Assembly: GCA_051453625.1 (NCBI GenBank)
Contig: JBOZIK010000001.1
Coordinates: 268,015,272-268,079,271, forward strand
Length of the DNA: 64,000 nucleotides
Source: Welwitschia mirabilis
Taxonomy: Eukaryota > Gnetophyta > Gnetopsida > Welwitschiales
Direction of reading: 5' to 3'
The notes below the pieces were generated by a model. The model was given only the letters and a program-made list of their open reading frames with translations. It searched no databases and was not told the origin of the DNA. The position numbers were made by a program, and so were the translations under genes. This document shows, in pieces, positions 43,121 through 55,901 of the stretch; within the stretch, counting starts at the first letter, position 1; every line of letters starts with the position of its first letter.

Positions 43121-44900
43121 TTGCCATTGAACCTTATGACTATCTCATTCATTCAGAGAATGAATTTTTAAAGGGAAGGAAAAGAGTAAGGAGATCTTTT
43201 TAACCTCATCCAAACAAATTACTAAAGTTGTTAATAAGAAATAAGCATTTATCACCCTAATATTAGCAAAAGAACATAAAGAAGATCCCTCTACACTAGA
43301 AGAACTAAAAGAATTCTTAGATGTATTTGAATATTTGAAAATGCTACCACGTAAGAGAAAAGTACAACATGCAATTGATTTAATCCCTAGAGCATAGCCA
43401 ATAGTCAAAGCACGTTACCAATTCTTAGTGGTAGAACTAAGAGAAATGAAGTTATAGATCAAACAATTATTGTTAAAAGGAAATATCATCCTATTATATC
43501 AATAGGAGGAGCATTAGTGTTATTTGTTAAAAAGAAGGATGGTACTTTATGAATCTGCATTAATTATAGATAACTCAACAAAGTGACCATTAGGAATAGA
43601 TATCCATTACCATGAATTAATGACCTATTGCATCAACTACAAGGAGATAAATACTTTTCAAAGATTTATTTAAAATCTAACTACCACCAAAACAATATCA
43701 AGGATAAATACATCTATAAGATTGCCTTCAAAACAAGACATGGATATTACAAATTTGTAGTAATGCCTTTCCATTTGATAAATGCACAGTTACTTTTATG
43801 ACTTTAATGAATGATTTTTTTTGATCATACTTGGATAAATTTATCATTGTTATTTTAGATGATATCCTAATATATTCTAAAAACCAGAATGATCATATTA
43901 CAGATTTGATAAAAGTGCTACAGGTTTTATCCAAGCATAAATTTAAGGTGAAATTAAGCTGTACATTCTTCTAAATATAAATCACTTATCTGGTACGTAT
44001 CATCTTAAGTAAAGAAATTACAATAGACCCAGTCAAAGTTCAAGCCATAAGGGAATGGCTAGAATTAAAGGATTCCACTCAAGTATGAAGTTTCTTAGGA
44101 TTGGCTGGCTTCTACTAAAAATTTGTTCTAGGATTTCTTCAATTTGGAGCATCATTAATAGATTTGACCAAAGCAAGTAATACACTTTGCTTTAATGATA
44201 AATGCAAGAATGCATTTCTCATATTGAAATTACCACTTACAACTACACTGGTCCTTAAGATTTTAAATATAAATAGACCTTTTACAGTTATCATAGATAC
44301 TTCTACTTAAGGAGTAGGATTCATGCTTAGTTAAGATGATTATTTAATTGCATATGAGTCACAGAAGCTGAACTAGCATAAGANNNNNNNNNNNNNNNNN
44401 NNNNNNNNNNNNNNNNNNNNNNNNNNNNNNNNNNNNNNNNNNNNNNNNNNNNNNNNNNNNNNNNNNNNNNNNNNNNNNNNNNNAAGGAGTAGGATTCATG
44501 CTTAGTTAAGATGATTATTTAATTGCATATGAGTCACAGAAGCTGAACTAGCATAAGAATCACTATTCTATACATGACTCAAAACTATTAGTCATAGTAC
44601 ATGCCTTGAAAGTTTAGAGGCATTATCTTGTGGGAAGTGAATTCCTCCTTAAAATAAATCATAAAAGCTTAGAGTATGTTCAAAGATAACCTCTTCTAAA
44701 TATGTGACAAACGAGATGGAATGAATTACTTACAAAGAATGATTTTAAGTTGTAGTACACCCCTAAAAAGAAGAATAAAGTAACAAATTCTTTAAGAAGA
44801 ATATGATGTATGTTAGCCACCACTGTCACATCCGAATTTTTCACCTTTCTTAAAACTTTCTTTAAAGAAGATCCATACTTCAAGGACATGTTATAGTAGG
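43121..44900 (+). pseudogene. Element G reverse transcriptase and RNase H
   Basis: In order: ICINYR-LNKVTIRNRYPLP (about 43550-43610), DKYFSKIYLKSNYHQNN (family LDLrsGYHQ), IYKIAFKTRHGYYKFVVMPF, DDILIYS region as LDDILIYSKN with a shifted frame (about 43855), FLGLAGFYKKFV-like (44090-44130), and RNase H TIDTSTQGVGFML, YESQKLN, HDSKLLVIVHALKVWRHYLV. A 100-N gap at 44384-44483 is flanked by identical 75-bp copies. Many stops. The minus-strand frame at 44680-44889 is a shadow. Confidence 0.88.
44384..44483. other. Assembly gap with identical 75-bp flanks
   Basis: 44309-44383 and 44484-44558 are identical for 75 bp, so the two contig ends overlap and the 100 N are a placeholder. Confidence 0.9.
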
Positions 44901-46340
44901 CTCAAGAAGGAAAGAAAGTAGACACCTGCATAATTTCACAAGATGGATTCCTTCCTAAGAGAAGACGATTATGCATTCCATAAGGCCCATGGATAAGGAG
45001 TCTGATGTTTGAACTATATGAAGCTTCCTATGCAAGACATCTAGGATTTGTCAAAAACTACAATCAATTGTAGAAATAATACTTTTGGCCTAGAATAAAA
45101 GTAAATTTAAGATAATACATTTGTATTTATCCTATATGCCAGCAGATGAAAATTGATCAAGGAAGACCCATTAGACTTCTTCAGCCATTGGGAATATCAC
45201 AATGAAAAAACAGAATAGATATCTATGGATTTTATTACTAGGTTACCCCTTAATAATAAATAGCATAATGCAATTTTTATTTACATAGAGAGGTTGACCA
45301 AGATGGCTTACGTTATTGTAGTATAAAGTACTAATATAGCTAAAGAAATAGCTCTCTATTTTATATAAGAATTCTTCAGATTATATGATGCACCTCAAGT
45401 TATAGTATCTAATTGAGATCTGAAGTTTATCTAAATTTCGGAAAAGCTTATTTTACCATTAAGGTATCAAGCTTAGTTTTAGTACATCTTACTACCTAGA
45501 AATAAATTATCAAATAGAAAGGAGAAATTGTATATTAGAAGATACTTTAAGATTTATGTAGCAAGAAGGTCCAAATAATGGAAGAGCTACCAACATCTAG
45601 TAGAATTTACTTATAAATAGATCTTTCAGACTTCCATCTGCTATTNNNNNNNNNNNNNNNNNNNNNNNNNNNNNNNNNNNNNNNNNNNNNNNNNNNNNNN
45701 NNNNNNNNNNNNNNNNNNNNNNNNNNNNNNNNNNNNNNNNNNNNNNNNNNNNNNNNNNNNNNNNNNNNNNNNNNNNNNNNNNNNNNNNNNNNNNNNNNNN
45801 NNNNNNNNNNNNNNNNNNNNNNNNNNNNNNNNNNNNNNNNNNNNNNNNNNNNNNNNNNNNNNNNNNNNNNNNNNNNNNNNNNNNNNNNNNNNNNNNNNNN
45901 NNNNNNNNNNNNNNNNNNNNNNNNNNNNNNNNNNNNNNNNNNNNNNNNNNNNNNNNNNNNNNNNNNNNNNNNNNNNNNNNNNNNNNNNNNNNNNNNNNNN
46001 NNNNNNNNNNNNNNNNNNNNNNNNNNNNNNNNNNNNNNNNNNNNNNNNNNNNNNNNNNNNNNNNNNNNNNNNNNNNNNNNNNNNNNNNNNNNNNNNNNNN
46101 NNNNNNNNNNNNNNNNNNNNNNNNNNNNNNNNNNNNNNNNNNNNNNNNNNNNNNNNNNNNNNNNNNNATAGAATCCTTATAATTCAAAAATGATGATAGA
46201 AGTAATCAACAAAATTAAAGATAGTTATAGGTAGTACAATATTGATATAAGAATTTTTATGATCAGAGGTATGTGACCTGCATAGTTCAGATAAGTGAAC
46301 AAGTATTGTTAAGAATCAAGCCAGAAACAAAAATCCTTAA
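44901..46340 (+). pseudogene. Element G integrase
   Basis: The H2C2 zinc region is clear: ARHLGFVKNYNQL, YFWPRIKVNLR-YICIYPIC, QQMKIDQGRPIRLLQPLGI (about 45035-45200), followed by the start of the catalytic core (R-IDIYGFYY for 'w-e-i-sMDFI'). The core is cut by a 522-N gap (45646-46167) and resumes as broken sequence. Stops throughout. Confidence 0.8.
45646..46167. other. Assembly gap (522 N)
   Basis: Unlike the 100-N gaps, the length looks estimated. It falls in the integrase core of element G; the frames across it are artefacts. Confidence 0.9.
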
Positions 46341-46880
46341 AAATGGGAAAGTACAACAAACTATCATTATGATTCTAAGGTCCTTTCAAGATTATTAAAA
46401 AAAATGGAGATCTAGCATACAAATTAGAGCTTCCTCCTCAAATATCCTAAATGCATCTAGTTTTTCATGTGAGCACTATGAAAAAATATCATGAAGATAG
46501 AAACTATGACTATACCTTGAACTGGTAATATATCATGCTCAAAACTAATCTAACTTTTCTGGTTCAACTAGAAAAACTTCTAAGTACTAGATCTAGGCAA
46601 TTAAGAAATAAAATTATAATAGAAGTACTTATTTAATGGATCCGTTGTAATCAACAAACATGAAAAAATAGAGAGTACATGTAGGAAACCTTTCCCAAAC
46701 TTTTTAACAGTAAGGCCTAATATATGATGTTTATGTTGTATTATCAATGTATCTATAATTAAATAATATCTTCTCTTTTCCATTTCATCTTGTAGATCCT
46801 ATAGAAAATAATTCAGAGGAGCATGATTTTAGAAGTAATACAAATCGAGGAGAGACCATACTTGAGGATAAGAATAATTT
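46341..46880 (+). pseudogene. Element G chromodomain and pol C-terminus
   Basis: After the gap: a GPFKII-like start, LAYKLELPPQISQMHLVFHV (about 46400-46460; partly shifted), STMKKYHED, then the chromodomain block NLTFLVQLEKLLSTRSRQLR, NKIIIEVLI-WIRCNQ and KNREYMQETFPKLF (46550-46710). The chromodomain marks G as a chromovirus-type gypsy element and is thought to direct insertion to chromatin. Broken by stops. The minus 60-codon frame at 46601-46783 is a shadow. Confidence 0.82.
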
Positions 46881-46881
46881 C

Positions 46882-46895
46882 TAAGAGGGAGGGAA
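46882..46895 (+). promoter_or_regulatory. Polypurine tract of element G
   Basis: AAGAGGGAGGGAA directly before the 3' LTR TGTAAT. Confidence 0.88.
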
Positions 46896-47311
46896 TGTAA
46901 TATTTAAAATCATTAATTAACTAATGATGTTAGTTAAATGCTAATAAATCCTAATTAATAAGAGATATGTATGGGTGTGACCCAAATATATAAAGATGTA
47001 TCCCTTCATTATGTAATATAAATCAATTGCATTAGGTGGGGGTCGATAGACTAGGTGGATGTAACCGATGATAACCTTAACTAATCCTAAAGGATTCCAA
47101 GAGAAGGACTAAGATCATAGTCCATGTATTTACCTATAACCACTAGTCTAAGACTATTTTGCTAATGATGTGGAATGTAATCTTCTACTAATAATAATAA
47201 AAGCCTGTTTCTCTCTAAAATTTTCCTTGTTATTTATATGATCCCAACATATTATTTTAAATGTTTATTTTTAAGTAAAATAATCCAAAAATAGTAGAAT
47301 GGAATATTATA
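46896..47311 (+). repeat. 3' LTR of chromodomain gypsy element G
   Basis: 416 bp, TGTAATATTTAAAATC to GGAATATTATA (the terminal CA has become TA). Same length as the 5' LTR with scattered, mostly transitional differences, so the insertion is old but recognisable. Confidence 0.92.
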
Positions 47312-47316
47312 ATGTG
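47312..47316. repeat. Target site duplication of element G, right (ATGTG)
   Basis: Exact match to 37456-37460. Confidence 0.9.
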
Positions 47317-48265
47317 GATCCTTTTTAATTTTACATCATCTCCATCATCATCAAGATGATAATCAGGACAAAATTAAATCTAATTTTTTAACTGATGTAT
47401 TAAACTTCATCTAACTTTATAAATGTATCATGTAATCCTCCTTTAGGGATGTTAGGGTTTTATGTGATTATCAAGATTTCTATTTTTAAGATGTTTCTTT
47501 TAATAAATATATCCTCTACCCTCACTCTAACTTTTATCTTCTTTAGCATCTTAAAATCTAGTGACAAAAGATTTGAAGGGTAGAAGGTTCATCCCTTATT
47601 ACAGTTCTTTGGTATTGGAATGTGTATCCTTCATTGAAATGCTATTGCTTTGCAGGTGGATACTTGGTTTAAGATTAATGAGACAGTTTTCTATTTTTAT
47701 TATGTGCATCTCCATTATGGTTTATATTAGTTATGATTTTGTGATAGATTTATAGTTGATCTAGCTCATAAGGACAACCTTTATTAAGGTTGATATTATT
47801 ATTTTAGTGTTTTCATTTAATTTATTATTGCATTTTCATAATTAGAATACTTGAATTACATTAAATTCTATTTAATATGCCTTATTGGCTATGTTGGCTA
47901 GGGTTTAATGATAATATTTCATGATTAATTTAGATTATGAAGGCTGATCTTTATTATAGAAAGATTTTAAAGTTGAATAGATATTTATGTAGAGTAATTT
48001 TCATTTGTGTCTCATTATAAGCATTGAATTAGTATTTATCTTGCATTATTTTCTTACATTAGTCTTTATTCTTATTTACCTAAATGAAAAAAATACAAAA
48101 ATATTTTTCTTAAACCAATTCTCTATCTTCTTATCTTAGTACCTTTGATAAGTTATGATATTTGAGTTAAATCTTATCTATACTAGCATGTATTTTATGC
48201 AAGCATTTATAGTTAATAAGATTTTCTTAAGGTTTTAAAAGATTACATAAATATATACTACAACA
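47317..48265 (+). repeat. 5' LTR of Athila-like element X, second part
   Basis: Continuation of 37136-37460 after the G insertion. It aligns by eye with 54940-55781 ('tttacatcatctccatcatc', 'ctaactttataaatgtatcatg', 'agggttttat', 'gcttttaat..tatgatatt'). It ends CAACA before an Asp-tRNA-like primer site. The 64-codon frame at 47561-47755 is not supported. Confidence 0.8.
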
Positions 48266-48287
48266 TTTTAATGGCATTTCTAGGAAA
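48266..48287 (+). promoter_or_regulatory. Primer binding site of element X
   Basis: TTTTAATGGCATTTCTAGG, a decayed form of the TGGCGCCGTTGCC-type site (Athila use). The better preserved copy is at 57074. Confidence 0.6.
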
Positions 48288-48880
48288 GGATGTAACGAGC
48301 TAGAGGATTTTTGCTATACTAGATGAGTACATTGGATTTTGATTCAAGTTGTTTATTTGAAGTAGCATTGTATTTTCACTATAGATTTTATAGTTTTTCA
48401 TTTCAAATTTTTCAATTTCTATTATATAAATATTATTAGGTTATCGTGTTTATAGTTTAGATGACATATATAGATGAGGCTTTTTCAATTTTTTTTTTTA
48501 AAACTAGGGTTTCCTTCTATCATCCAAATGACATAAGTGGATGACTGTTGGTTTTATTTTGTTTCTTTTTTTTAATGAATCTATTTTTCTCTATTTTGGT
48601 TTTTTCTAATTTCTATATAAATGGTAATCTAGGTATATTATTTGTATAATGACAAAGATGATAGTTATGAAGGGATCTTTTTTGAGCATGTAGGGATATG
48701 GTAAATTGTGGTTAAAAAAACAAAATAGTAAAGGAAGCGAGGATTGATTGAGAAAATAATAGATAAGGATTATTTAACTATAAACAAAATCCATATATAC
48801 ATATCCTAGATACATAAATTCTAATAATTAAATAAATTTTTCTACTTTTATTATTTTAGAATCAAAGTTTTTAAAGGAAG
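48288..48880. other. Leader of element X
   Basis: No coding signal. Contains repeated 'agatgacata' and 'catccaaatgacat' blocks (about 48468, 48520), relics of the GTCGTCC-type motif of this family. Confidence 0.4.
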
Positions 48881-49260
48881 ACTATGAAAATGATAGAATA
48901 AGAGAAAATGGTTTTATTCCTTCTTCATCTATGTCAAATTCAACAAGTAGCATTACTTAGTACATCAATTATGATAAGAACATCTAATTCAAATGAAAAT
49001 GTTACACTTGAAGATTTAATTACTAATATAAAACATGAAATTTAAAAGCCTTTTAACTTGCCTCTTAGTGATGATGTAGTACTTATAAATGTGAATTCTT
49101 CTTATTCATCTTTCTGATTTATGAATAATGATAAAAGAACCCTTCAAGAAATATTTGTTAAAAGAAGGAGAAATATAAGAATTTTTAAAGATAATGGAAA
49201 AAGAACACTTTAAGAAACATTTATAGAAGAAAGGTATGTAATAATAATGATGTTGAGACT
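48881..49260 (+). pseudogene. Element X gag N-terminal remnant
   Basis: Broken plus-strand frames that align at DNA level with 57720-57960 of element Y ('atgtcaaa', 'aatgaaaatgttac', 'atttaattactaatataaaacatgaa', 'gatgatgtagtac'). They are therefore the same gag start. Too decayed for a domain assignment on their own. Confidence 0.5.
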
Positions 49261-49802
49261 AAGAATTGGGTTCCTTTCTCTTTTTAACTTTCTTATTCCC
49301 TACACCCTCCCTCTCCCCTTCTTCTCTTCTTTTTAGGCTTNNNNNACAAATGATAATAGGGATTTTCAACATTTTAGAGTTTCCACTTCATTTATAAAGA
49401 TATTCTATAATCATTTTAGGAAATCCCAATCATCTCCCATTAATTATTATGAAGAAGATCCATCAACCATAAATTATAATGATAAAATAAACTTATTGCA
49501 TAAGTAAATAAAATAAATAATGAAAATACAAGAAAATATCAAAAAAAATTTAGAAAATTAAAAGAAGAACATAGAAAATCTGATTGGAATCCTTTAATAA
49601 AAATATTATAAAATTAACTATCTGAAGATTCTTTCATAACAGAACATTATCAAACCTCTCCTACTACATCATACCTTAAGAAGAATGAGAAGAAATTAGG
49701 AATAAATTATAAAAATTCTTAATTTAATATAGAAAATGAAATTATAAATCAACTTACAACATTGAAGATGGACAAAAGGAGCATAATGATAATTCAACTT
49801 AA

Positions 49803-50250
49803 TTAATTAATGATAGTGATGAGGATGACAATGATATTAAGATACCAAATTATATTCCTAACAATCACTTACTATTAGAAAATCCAAATGAAATAGAGGA
49901 ATCATTTCATGAAGAATATAAAAATTTTTCAACTCATGAAGAAGATAATAATCACATTTTTGTTTATGATTCTTTTGTTGAATCTAATAGTTTAGAGAAT
50001 AATCACATGCAACAATGTGATGAAAAAAAGAGGATAAGAAAGAAAATGATGAGCACATTTATCTTTATGATTTTTTTCATAAATCCAACAACTTAGAAAA
50101 TGACAACAATATTTAACAAAATAATGATGAGTGTAATGAAGAAGAAGCAGGTATAGTTAAAGATAATGATGAAAAAAATGAAGAAATCATTTAACAAAGT
50201 AATGATAAGAACAACAATGATGAGGAGAGGAATAATGAAGACCTATAGAA
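49803..50250 (+). pseudogene. Acidic Asn/Glu-rich protein remnant in element X
   Basis: Open from 49803 to about 50093 (INDSDEDDNDIKIPNYIPNN, NPNEIEESFHEEYKNFSTHE). After a poly-A slip near 50026 a second frame continues acidic to about 50250 (NNDECNEEEAGIVKDNDEKN). It has an internal repeat: NNHIFVYDSFVESNSLENNH resembles NDEHIYLYDFFHKSNNLEND about 35 residues later. Not recognised; element Y has no obvious counterpart at this place. A 5-N gap lies at 49341-49345. Confidence 0.45.
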
Positions 50251-53200
50251 ATTCAACAAACTTAATGGAGAATAGACTTATTTCTTCTAATGAAACAATC
50301 CAAAATTAAGAGTCTATGCATGTTTCTCCTTTCCTTTCACTTGTACTTTCATGTAAAATAATAAATAATATTATTCTTGCTACTCTAACTTTCACATTAT
50401 CTTGTAATCTTGATAATGATAACATTTCTCCATTTCTTCCATTTTAACATTAATGTAATTTATAAAATCACATCCATTTTCTTGATTTTAATTAAACACA
50501 TAATCTTAAGAAGTCTATTCCTAAAGTTTCTTTTGTTTTTCTATTCCTAAAGATGACAAGAAGATAAGTCCATTTCCAGTTTAAACATTAGGAAAATTTA
50601 TAAGGGTTAACAAATAAAGGTTAAAAATCCATGAGTCACCTATTTACTAAATCTTAAACATGATAGAAGCACTTGTCTTGAAAGTCCTCCTATCATTATC
50701 TAAATTATTCCTTAGGCAATTGCTTTGGTGTATGTCATACTATCACTTGAACATATTTAGCTTGACTTATGTACTAATTTATGAAGTTATCATGCCTAAT
50801 AATCCTTTACTTAAGCATTTCAAATTTAGAAGATTAGATTCACTTAATATTAAGACATTCTTATGTTTATGAACTTTATTTTAAAGGAAGATGTCTTGGT
50901 CCTTTTGTTCTTTCTTAATGATAAGAGTCTTTAATTATTTTATTGTACTCTTTATTAATTGTCATGATGTTCTACTACATTGGGGTAAATTTTCCTAATT
51001 GGAATCTTTAACAATGTTGATAGCTAGCTATGAAAACTTTATTAGGAGATTAGTTAGCCCTACTTCATAAGTTCTTACTTCTTTGATAGTAGTTGCACAC
51101 CTATCATCATGGAAAAATAATTATCATTTAGAGCCTATGAGCTTAGTGGTATTATTGGTATCATTAGAGGCATTATTTATTTCCTATACTTGTTAAGCAT
51201 ATAGTATTCCCAGATGATCATTTCACTTTTTTAGATTTTGGTGTGATTTTGGGAGGTAAGTGAGTGAGTCCATTTCTGAGTAGCTTTTGATCTTATCTTT
51301 TATTGATTAAAAACATTAGTTTACTTAGAATTGTTATAATCATTTCCTATTTAAGTCATACTTTATGAAGCTTTTAACTCATTTTATGCATCATTAATTA
51401 GATGATTTTATAATTTTACAAAGGGGATTTATTAGGTTAGAATTTAGGGTAGGTACACAATCTTCTTCATGTTCCTAGTTTTCCAATTTTCTTTTGTTTT
51501 TTTAATTCTTTTTTTTTGATATTTTAAAGTTATTTCTAAACCTTTTTATCATATTACATATGACTTAATCATTTAATAGTTTTCTTATTATTTTTATTTT
51601 CACTAATATCTTTTTAATGGAGTCAACCTTTTTTAAGATTCTATAGATGACATCTTTTTAGGTCATGATGATAATTATTTTCATCTATTCTTTAAGCAAT
51701 ATTTTTTATTTTTAGCATCCATTTACTACCACTAAATCATTTGCTTTTCAGTACATTTGCTAATTTTATTTAGCAATGTTTCTTTTTACTTGGTGCATTT
51801 TCAATGCCTTATTAAGACATTTCTTTCTTTTATCTTAAGTTCTCCTTCTTTAACATGCTTTATCATCATGATTATTAGCTTTTCCCCATCTTTTGAATTT
51901 TATTATGATTTTTTCAGGCCTTAATATTACTCTCATTAACCAACTTACTTTGCTCAGACTCTAATTTTTTTAATCTTTTAAAAAGGCACATCATCCATCA
52001 TGTCATCTGAATAATAAAGGAAATGATAATATAAGATTTTTTAAGAGCCATTTGAGGGACATCATCTACATAACACAAAGAGATGATAACATGATAAACC
52101 TATAGCTATACTTTTTCTCCTTTATTTTTCTTCATTCTTACACCATTTTTCTCTTATAAGGGGATTTTCATGCTATGGCCCATCAGCCTTTCTAATGCTT
52201 TCATTTACTAGAATTAACTTCCAATTGTCTGATTTTAATTGTTTTTTTAAAATGAGTTATTTTTCTCTTTCCATCATTATTTTTTAATTATTTCTCTTAT
52301 TTATTAACCTTTTAAAGTGTAGTTTTTGTATAGAATGTTTAGTTTTTAATGATCTTCTTCTCAAAATAAATGGATCTTGATTTTGATCATGTATTTTATG
52401 ATAAATCTAAATTTGTGCATTTTATAAAATAAAATTAGGGTTTACCTTTAAAATTAGTTTTCTCTTACACCTTTCACTAAGACCTAGTGATGTTTATAGT
52501 TAAAATAATCAATGTAATAAGATTACATTTCTATTAGATTAGATTTTTGATTTATCCACTTTCAATTTTGCACCTTTTTAAGGCTTACCTATTCATCAGT
52601 TGTTGATAGAAGTATGATTTTTCTATTTTTTTAACACATTAATGTAATATGGAATGTATTATTTCACATGTGAAAGGAAAGACATATTTTTTCAATATTT
52701 TTATATGAAAAAACTCACTTGTGGAGGCTTTTTTTGAGCTTTTATGATATGCATTTAGTAAGTCTAAATTTATATTATTTATGTGATGTGCATTATGTAT
52801 ATCATTTAAAATAGGTCATGCACTAGACAGTAGGCTAGCCATGTTGAGATAGAGGATAATCCTTCAACCCAATAAATAGGGCCTTTTATACCACTTGTCA
52901 TCTAGAGAGTAGATCTAGTTCATCTACCTTGTTACTAGACTAGATCTCATTCCATTTAAACTATAAAAATTAGAGTGGAGAGGCATTTTAATGACTTTAT
53001 AAGTGGAAATAAGCCTAAGTAGATCAAAGTTTGATGAATTTATAATTGTGATGAATTATAGATGCACATGGATCCTATTATACATCTAAGATCTAAGAGT
53101 TCTATGAAATCATGCACATGGAGCCAAGATTAGATGTACAAAGATGCATGATGAACATAATTATAGCAACTATTCATAAGTATGAGATGTCTCTAATTCT

Positions 53201-54570
53201 AGGATACATTGTGCTTATCATAAGCTGAGAAGCTCTTAGAAGCACTCACATTCATTTTATTGGTCATACTGAGGAGCATAGAGCATGTGACATAATATTG
53301 AATATTCAAGTAGATGTGATGGAATATAGGCACAAAGTCTTAGTTACTCATTCATCTCTAATATATAAGATTTTATAACAAAGATAATCCATGGTATCAG
53401 TCCATTTTTTTATGATAACCACTACATAATAGATCATTTATAGATTTTAATAGTATTCAAATAGGCTGAACAGATGGATTTAGTATCTTTTACATGAAAG
53501 AAACTAAGAGTAATGGTGAAGGCTTGAAATATTCAGATCTAGGAATATCATAATATCATTACCTTGTTTCTATTATTTTTTATGATTTCAGCATCCTAAA
53601 GCCTACAGGTAAGTATAAGCTTACACATTTATAGAATTCAATCCATTACTTATAAGACATGGACACTCAGATCCTTAGTGAGGTTGAGAGACAATAGGTT
53701 CCAAGATGAGTAGTGAGTATTAAAATAGAGTAGATGTAAGCTCACTTAATAGATAAAACCTAAGAAACCTAAGAGATTATTAATTAATGCTTTATAAAGT
53801 TATAAGAGAGGATGATCATGATGGAGTAAAGGATGACTATTATAGGGTAACAAATGTATGATACTAAGGAGAATATGATAGTTATGTGAGATCAAATATT
53901 TTGCATTGAGAAAAGAGTTATAGTAAACATTCTAGGCAGTTCTAGTTCAAGAAGAGAACATAACATATACTATTCTAATAATCAGCGATGAAACCTTTCT
54001 TACTAATGAAGAAGATCCTCCTTCTTTTTCACCTCTACATATGAGAACCATAGCCAAATTTACAATAGCACATCAAGGGAAGTAATTTGATGTATTATTG
54101 TTAATGTATTATTCTTTTGTGAATTGTACTAAAAAATGCATGATTACTTTATGCATATAATTTTGAGTTATCATTATTATTTTTGATAATACATGCACAT
54201 CATTTATTTGAATTATTATGATTATATATTATGGTAAATTCCATGATATAACAATCAATTTTTACTTTTGTAATGTGCTAAACATTTTAAGTAAAGGATA
54301 ACATAATTTATTAGTATTCTAATTTCTATTTTTTGATGATTTTATTCTATAGGCATCTATTTTATCTGCTTGTCATCCCCTCATTCATCTAGATGACTAA
54401 CAGGATGATAGTATGACCTCATACTATATAATATGTTTAGTTTATTATATTTTATCTTGCATGATGCCATTTATAAGCTTGATTTACCTTTTATTAGTTA
54501 ATGTTTATTTTAGTCAATTTGGCTTATAACTATAGTTGTTTGCCTACTTTGTTAAGGATTAATAAGACTA
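50251..54570. other. Internal region of element X without recognisable pol
   Basis: 4.3 kb of AT-rich sequence inside element X. I see no protease, RT or integrase motifs, although its relative Y shows all of them. The 70-codon plus frame 50660-50872 (PNNPLLKHFKFRRLDSLNIK) is somewhat protein-like but not recognised. 52820-53400 is less AT-rich, again without a recognised feature. X may be a non-autonomous derivative. Confidence 0.4.
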
Positions 54571-54584
54571 CATGGGGGCTATGT
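54571..54584 (+). promoter_or_regulatory. Polypurine tract of element X
   Basis: CATGGGGGCTATGT directly before the LTR start, the 'GGGGGC' form usual in Athila/Tat elements. Confidence 0.75.
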
Positions 54585-55781
54585 TGTGATGTCAAATAAT
54601 TTTTATTTGATATGGTATAATGAGTGCTTTTGTAAGATATTTAGAAAAGTTTAGAGGGATTTTTAATAATAATAAAGAATCAATGTAATGATCATAACAA
54701 TTCATAATCTTTAGTATATTTGAAATTATTTCAAGTAAGTTTTAATACTTAAAATTCTAAGGAGAAGTCTAATAATAAAAGAGGATGATTTAAATTAATA
54801 GAAGAATTAAAAAGTTTAACATTCCCATAATTGTTCAGACAACAATATTAGATGACAGCATGAAAAAGCTGATAAGAATGCTAATTGGACTAAGTTGAAA
54901 GTTGATGTGAATTCTTTCTGATGTGGTATCATCTCCATCATTGTATAAAGGATAGTTAGGATGAAATTAAACTTAATTTTATAACTAATACATTAAAATT
55001 TATCTAACTTTGCAAATGTATTACATGCCCCTCCTTTGGCCTTGCTAGGGTTTTATCTAGATGTAAGATTTCTAATTTTAGGATGTTCCTTAAAATAAAT
55101 ATCTCCTACATACTTAATCTGACTTTTATCTTCTTTGGAACCTAAAAATCTTGTTTTAGAAAGTCCATCCATTATTATCAAGAGAAGTCTTCCTTGCTGT
55201 TAGGATAGGTATCCTTCTTGGAGGTGCTACTCCTTTATACATGGATGCCTAACTTGAGATTAATGAAATAATTTTATTTATTTCTATTATGTGAATCTCC
55301 TTATGATTATGCTAATTATGATTTTATAATAGCTTCATAGTTGATCTAGATCATGAGGACAATCTTTGTTAAGGTTGATATTACTAGTTTAGTGTTTGCA
55401 TTTCATTTCTTATTATATTTTCAATGATAGCATTTCCTAATGGATTTAGGTTATGATGACTATTATTTATGACAAGAAAATTTAGTAGTCAAATAGATAT
55501 TCACTTAGAGTTATTTTCATTTGCATTTCATTACAAATATTGCATTAGTATTTATATTGCATTGTTTTCTTGCATCATTTTTTTATTTTCATTTACCTAA
55601 ATAGAAAAATACAAAAATACTTTATTCAAATCAATTTTCAATCTTATTGTCTTAGTGCTTTTAATGGATTATGACATTCATGTTAACTTCTGTTTATACT
55701 AGTGTGTGTTTTTTGTAAGCATTCATGTTTGATATGATTTGTTTAAGGCCTTAAACATTTGCATAGATACATAATGCAACA
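54585..55781 (+). repeat. 3' LTR of Athila-like element X
   Basis: About 1197 bp, TGTGATGTCAAATAAT to ATAATGCAACA. It shares head and body with the 5' LTR of X and with the LTRs at 55902 and 63602. No exact target duplication was found (TTTAT before, CTTTT after). Confidence 0.8.
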
Positions 55782-55901
55782 CTTTTATCTTACCTGATTC
55801 TCTTATTTATTCATTATACTCATTCTAACTCAATAATATATTTTATATTTAGTATGACTTAAATAATGCACATTATATAGTCTTTACTGGAAATCCATTA
55901 T
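55782..55901. other. 120-bp spacer between elements X and Y
   Basis: AT-rich; no feature. Two related LTRs stand almost head to tail here. Confidence 0.5.

Noticed and set aside
45597-46187. 196-codon minus frame
   Set aside because: Almost entirely N; the only real residues are a few at the ends, and the plus strand carries gypsy integrase here.
47561-47755. 64-codon plus frame
   Set aside because: Lies inside the split LTR of element X; the same stretch in the partner LTR is not open.
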